From positions 2,564,501 through 2,628,500 of the forward strand of contig CP126191.1 of NCBI GenBank assembly GCA_030272155.1: 64,000 nucleotides of DNA, written 5' to 3'. Numbering within the stretch: the first letter of the stretch is position 1; every line of letters begins with the position of its first letter. The notes under the pieces were generated by a model that searched no databases, had not been told where the DNA came from, and saw only the letters and a program-made list of their open reading frames with translations. Of this stretch, positions 61,039-64,000 are shown piece after piece. This DNA is from Tetradesmus obliquus. Taxonomy: Eukaryota > Chlorophyta > Chlorophyceae > Sphaeropleales > Scenedesmaceae. Made by a program: the position numbers and the translations under genes.

Positions 61039-63868
61039 AGACTGGAGGTGAGTTGTCTGGCCTGCATTGTGAGTTGTGCCTGCAGCGCTGCTGTGCATGC
61101 TGGCGTGGTGTGCGCTGCTGCTGGTGGCTCCGCTGCCGCTGCTGCTGAAGATGTCGGGCAGCAGCGGAGGCAGCTGCAGCCCTAGCTGCTGCAGCTGCTG
61201 CTCATAAGCCTCCAGGTGCGGCCTACAGCACACAACATAAACATAACATAAGATGACAAACTTGGAAGCAGCGCAGCTATAGGGAATAGGGAAAGTCAAA
61301 TAGGGAAAGTCGAATAGGGAAAGTCAGTGCGAAATAGCGACGGAACATTATTCCTGTTTGCTGTCGCTAACCAGTCCCTAAGTGATCCCTATACAGCGTT
61401 TAGGGACGGCTTAGGGACTCATTTAGGGACAGGTTAGGGACTCATTTAGGGACAGGTTAGGGAAGCCAGTCTTAGTGCAGTGCTACGTAAGCACTATTGC
61501 GAGGCTTGCAGAAACCAAGAGCATGTGCACAGTAAACGCATTGCCAGTACTGTCACATTACTGCTGTTGTTGAAAGTCAGCGCCGGCTGCTGCCAGCACC
61601 AGCACAACGCGCCCGGCAGAACACCTGGACGAAGCGCACTCGTATCAACGCAAAAGACCACCCGGCTACCTGCAGCGGCTGCCAATACGGCCACGACTCC
61701 ATGTGTCACACCCACCTGCCCCTTCCTTCTGCAACCCCGCACAACACACAAGCAAAGCACATGCCACACATCACGCACAACATTGGACTCTATCCTACAA
61801 GACTAGTATTCTCAGATTCCCACCCACCTGAGCAGTGGATCCTGCAGCAGAATGTCACACTCATGCAAAACATTGGACTGTATCCTCACTCTGCAGATTG
61901 GCAACCCACCTGAGCAGTGGATCCTGCAGCAGCTCCAAGCTGCTAGGCCTGCAGCAAGGGTCTTTTTGCATCAGCCTCTGATGCAAACCTCTTAGCCCAG
62001 CACTATACATGCCCGGCAGCTGCGGCGCCCTCGCCCGCCGGATCAATCGATAAATCACCGCGATGCGATCGGCGCTGAAAGCAGGTCGCAGCGCTGCCAT
62101 TTGATACAACACGCAGCCGAGCGCCCAAATGTCGGCTTTTTGATTGTAGCCGGTTCCGCCGAGCTGCTCCGGGGCGAGGATGTTTGGTGTACCCACAAAG
62201 GATTGGGCCACGGCACTGCTGCGCTGGTGCTGCGCAGCGATGAAGGAGCCTGCGCCGCCGCTGCTGCTGCCGAAGAGTGAGGCGCCTGTGGCGCTGCCCG
62301 TCATGCTGTGTCCTGCATCCAGCACCTGTACAGGTGGGGCAGAGGTGATGGGAGCGGATGTTGAAATCAGCGCGCCAGTGTCAGTGTTGTGCTGCATATG
62401 CCGCTGAGTTTTACGACCGTTAGGACGCTAGCTGTGCAGCACTTTGCGCTCAGGCTGAGCTGGGCAGCAACGGCTGCTACATGTTCTTGTCATAGCTCCT
62501 GCTGCAGTGAATACAACAGACCTCACCGGCACATACTGCATGCTGTTACTGTGGTGCTGGCTGCTGTCTTGTGCTGGCTGGTGCTGCATGACACCAGCTG
62601 CTGCACACACATGTTGCACGAGCGCTTCAAAAGGAGTGATGCTTCAAAAGTTGCTGCAGCAAGCCTGCACCAACTGCAGCGCACCTTGACCAGGCCAAAG
62701 TCCCCCAGCTTCAGCAATCCCTGGCTCGTCATGAAGATGTTATTTGCTTTCAAATCCCGGTGCATCAGGCCCCGCGAGTGGATGTACGCCAGCGCCGCAA
62801 CCAGCTGCACAAAGTAGCGCAGCAGCAGCGGCTCCGGCAGATGCCTGCCTGCCTGGCCGGCCTGCTGCAGCCTGCTGTGCAGGTCACCGCTGTCTGCAAA
62901 CTCCATCACAATGTTGAGTCTCGCGCCATCAGCAAAGCAGTCGTGATATCTGCATGAGAGGCATAGGAAAGATGGTGTTATGCAGCACACTGAGAGGCTG
63001 GTTGGTTGTACAGTGGGAGCTGCCTATGCCGCGAAGGGAGATGCAGCTGCTGCTGCGCCAGCCATGCAATGCGGCAGACGCCGGCGGCTGCAGGAGCTGC
63101 CAGCAGCATCCTCCAGCATACTGAGCCGGTAGCGGTTCCACCAGGCAGCTGTGATTACAGGTGGGCACTGCTGCAGCTCAACCACAGCCGATCATACAAT
63201 GCATTTCAACCAACCAATACAGCCGATTGTAATCGCAGCGCCTCACCGAATGATGTTGGGGTGCTGCAGGCTGGCCAGCACTGCCACCTCTCGCTTCTGC
63301 TGCTCCAGGATGGACCCCGCCTGCCCCACAGCAGCAGCAGCAGCAGCAGGCGCCTCCAGCGCCTTGATGCACACCAGCTGGCCGGTGGGCAGGTGCTGCG
63401 CCTTGTGCACGCAGCCGAATGCGCCGCGCCCCAACTCCTCAAGCATGCGATACTCGCCCTGCACAGTGCACAGGACGTAGCACAGCATGAAGGTTGCTGC
63501 CCCAAGTTTTGCAACTGCGCAGAACTTGCAGCAGCAGCAGTGACAGCTGTACTACCTCCAGCATGCTGTACTTGCCCGTGGAGTCAAGCTCGCAGTTTTC
63601 AGCCAGACTGCTTGGGACTATAAGTGTGACTGCTGCTCATGCATGGCGATGCAGCTGGCTGGGCTGGTGATGCACGTGCAAATTGAAAGCAGCGCTGCTG
63701 GCAACAAACAGCAGAACGCACAGGCTGCAACTTGCATTGAATGCTGGCCGCAGCCGCACCTGCAGCGTCACTGCCGGCTTGACTGCTGGTGTCTGCATGG
63801 GGAACAGCCGCCGCAGCGACTGCAGCTGCTTGCGTGAGAAGTCGGGAGTGGCCTGCGCCCGGCTGCTG

Positions 63869-63906
<38 letters not shown>

Positions 63907-64000
63907 CGCTGCAGCTGCTGTGGCTGCCTGCACTCCTGGCAGCTGCTTGTGGGCAGCCTCCTGGCAGCAGCATTACACCACCAGGGTTGCCCAGTCAGTT
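58921..64000 (-). CDS. NEK-like Ser/Thr protein kinase, 5' end outside window
   Basis: In-phase catalytic exons: 63458-63247, 62949-62685, 62325-61910, 61222-58921. Motifs in order: GRGAFG glycine loop, CIK lysine, HRDLKANNIF catalytic loop, LGDFGLV, VGTPNILAPEQL activation segment, DIWALGCVLYQM, and a CRPSS substrate-lobe Arg. HRDLK.NNIF and the simple ALGC block resemble NIMA-related kinases, often linked to cilia and the cell cycle in algae. The last exon adds a ~765-residue tail rich in Gln, Ser and Ala, typical of algal NEKs. Upstream exons are less sure: one ending at 63760 (PDFSRKQLQSLRR) and one ending about 63559 (TGKYSMLE). The latter duplicates the next exon's start (GEYRMLE), so the splice there is ambiguous. 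The gene runs off the right edge. Confidence 0.85.
59481..59524 (-). repeat. Coding CAG run in the NEK tail
   Basis: A long plus-strand CTG run is CAG on the coding strand and encodes about 15 Gln. Similar shorter runs occur at ~59840-59862, ~60433-60462 and ~60733-60758, and a poly-Ala run at ~60993-61036. Confidence 0.85.
61274..61464. repeat. Two short tandem repeats in a NEK intron
   Basis: AATAGGGAAAGTC occurs three times at about 61284-61325. Then TTTAGGGAC/GGTTAGGGAC units alternate at 61399-61464, with ACTCATTTAGGGACAGG present twice. TTTAGGG is the plant-type telomere heptamer, but here it is embedded in longer units. Confidence 0.8.
61800..61850 (-). repeat. Echo of a NEK exon donor edge
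   Basis: CACCTGAGCAGTGGATCCTG (real exon end at 61910) is repeated about 82 bp further into the intron. Intron sequence ACATTGGACT.TATCCT is repeated with it. The donor is preserved. Confidence 0.88.

Noticed and set aside
61399..61464. Interstitial telomere array
   Set aside because: TTTAGGG occurs only a few times, inside longer irregular units and within an intron. It is not a head-to-tail heptamer array.

Overview
The window looks like nuclear DNA of a green alga, most likely a chlorophyte of the Chlorophyceae. It is GC-rich, its genes are intron-dense, and donors are mostly GTGAGx or GTGCGx. CAG/CTG triplet tracts are everywhere. The proteins carry long Gln/Ala/Ser runs, and the gene set is plant-like: a TPS/TPP fusion, a PIN-LIKES carrier and a plastid-type ABC1 kinase. 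All gene models were built by hand from conserved protein blocks joined at in-phase GT/AG junctions.

Layout: 3205-14158 (-) trehalose-6-phosphate synthase with a degenerate phosphatase half and a ~700-residue low-complexity tail. 15188-16981 (+) small probable plastid protein resembling DUF4864. 17931-23708 (+) succinate-semialdehyde dehydrogenase. 25038-33204 (+) secreted sulfatase interrupted by an Ala/Pro-rich linker. 34062-37430 (+) PILS-type auxin carrier. 39229-44800 (+) ABC1/UbiB-type atypical kinase. 47489-52451 (+) secreted Cys-rich protein with PAN-like C-terminus. 55942-58217 (-) secreted beta-propeller-like protein with frame disruptions. 58921 to beyond the right edge (-) NEK-like Ser/Thr kinase, cut by the window. 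The two minus-strand blocks lie at the ends and the plus-strand genes run in a row between them. The genes do not form one pathway. Two are carbon/amino-acid metabolism (TPS, SSADH), three are secreted or cell-surface, and two are kinases.

The most striking signal is not a gene. In nearly every gene, the edge of an exon together with its splice site is repeated one to seven times inside the neighbouring intron. I call these splice-site echoes. Donor edges recur downstream of the exon and acceptor edges recur upstream, often with the GT or AG intact and with 90-100 % identity over 30-60 bases. Introns here seem to grow by tandem duplication of exon-edge segments, often units bounded by CTG tracts. 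A related pattern is that exonic triplet runs read CAG on the sense strand, whereas tracts just upstream of 3' splice sites read CTG.

Other notable items: two almost identical 5'-truncated LINE-like retroposons with target-site duplications flanking or inside the sulfatase gene; a 139-bp copy of the NEK kinase 3' coding end placed 4 kb away on the far side of the beta-propeller gene; and several minisatellites that appear to derive from exon echoes.
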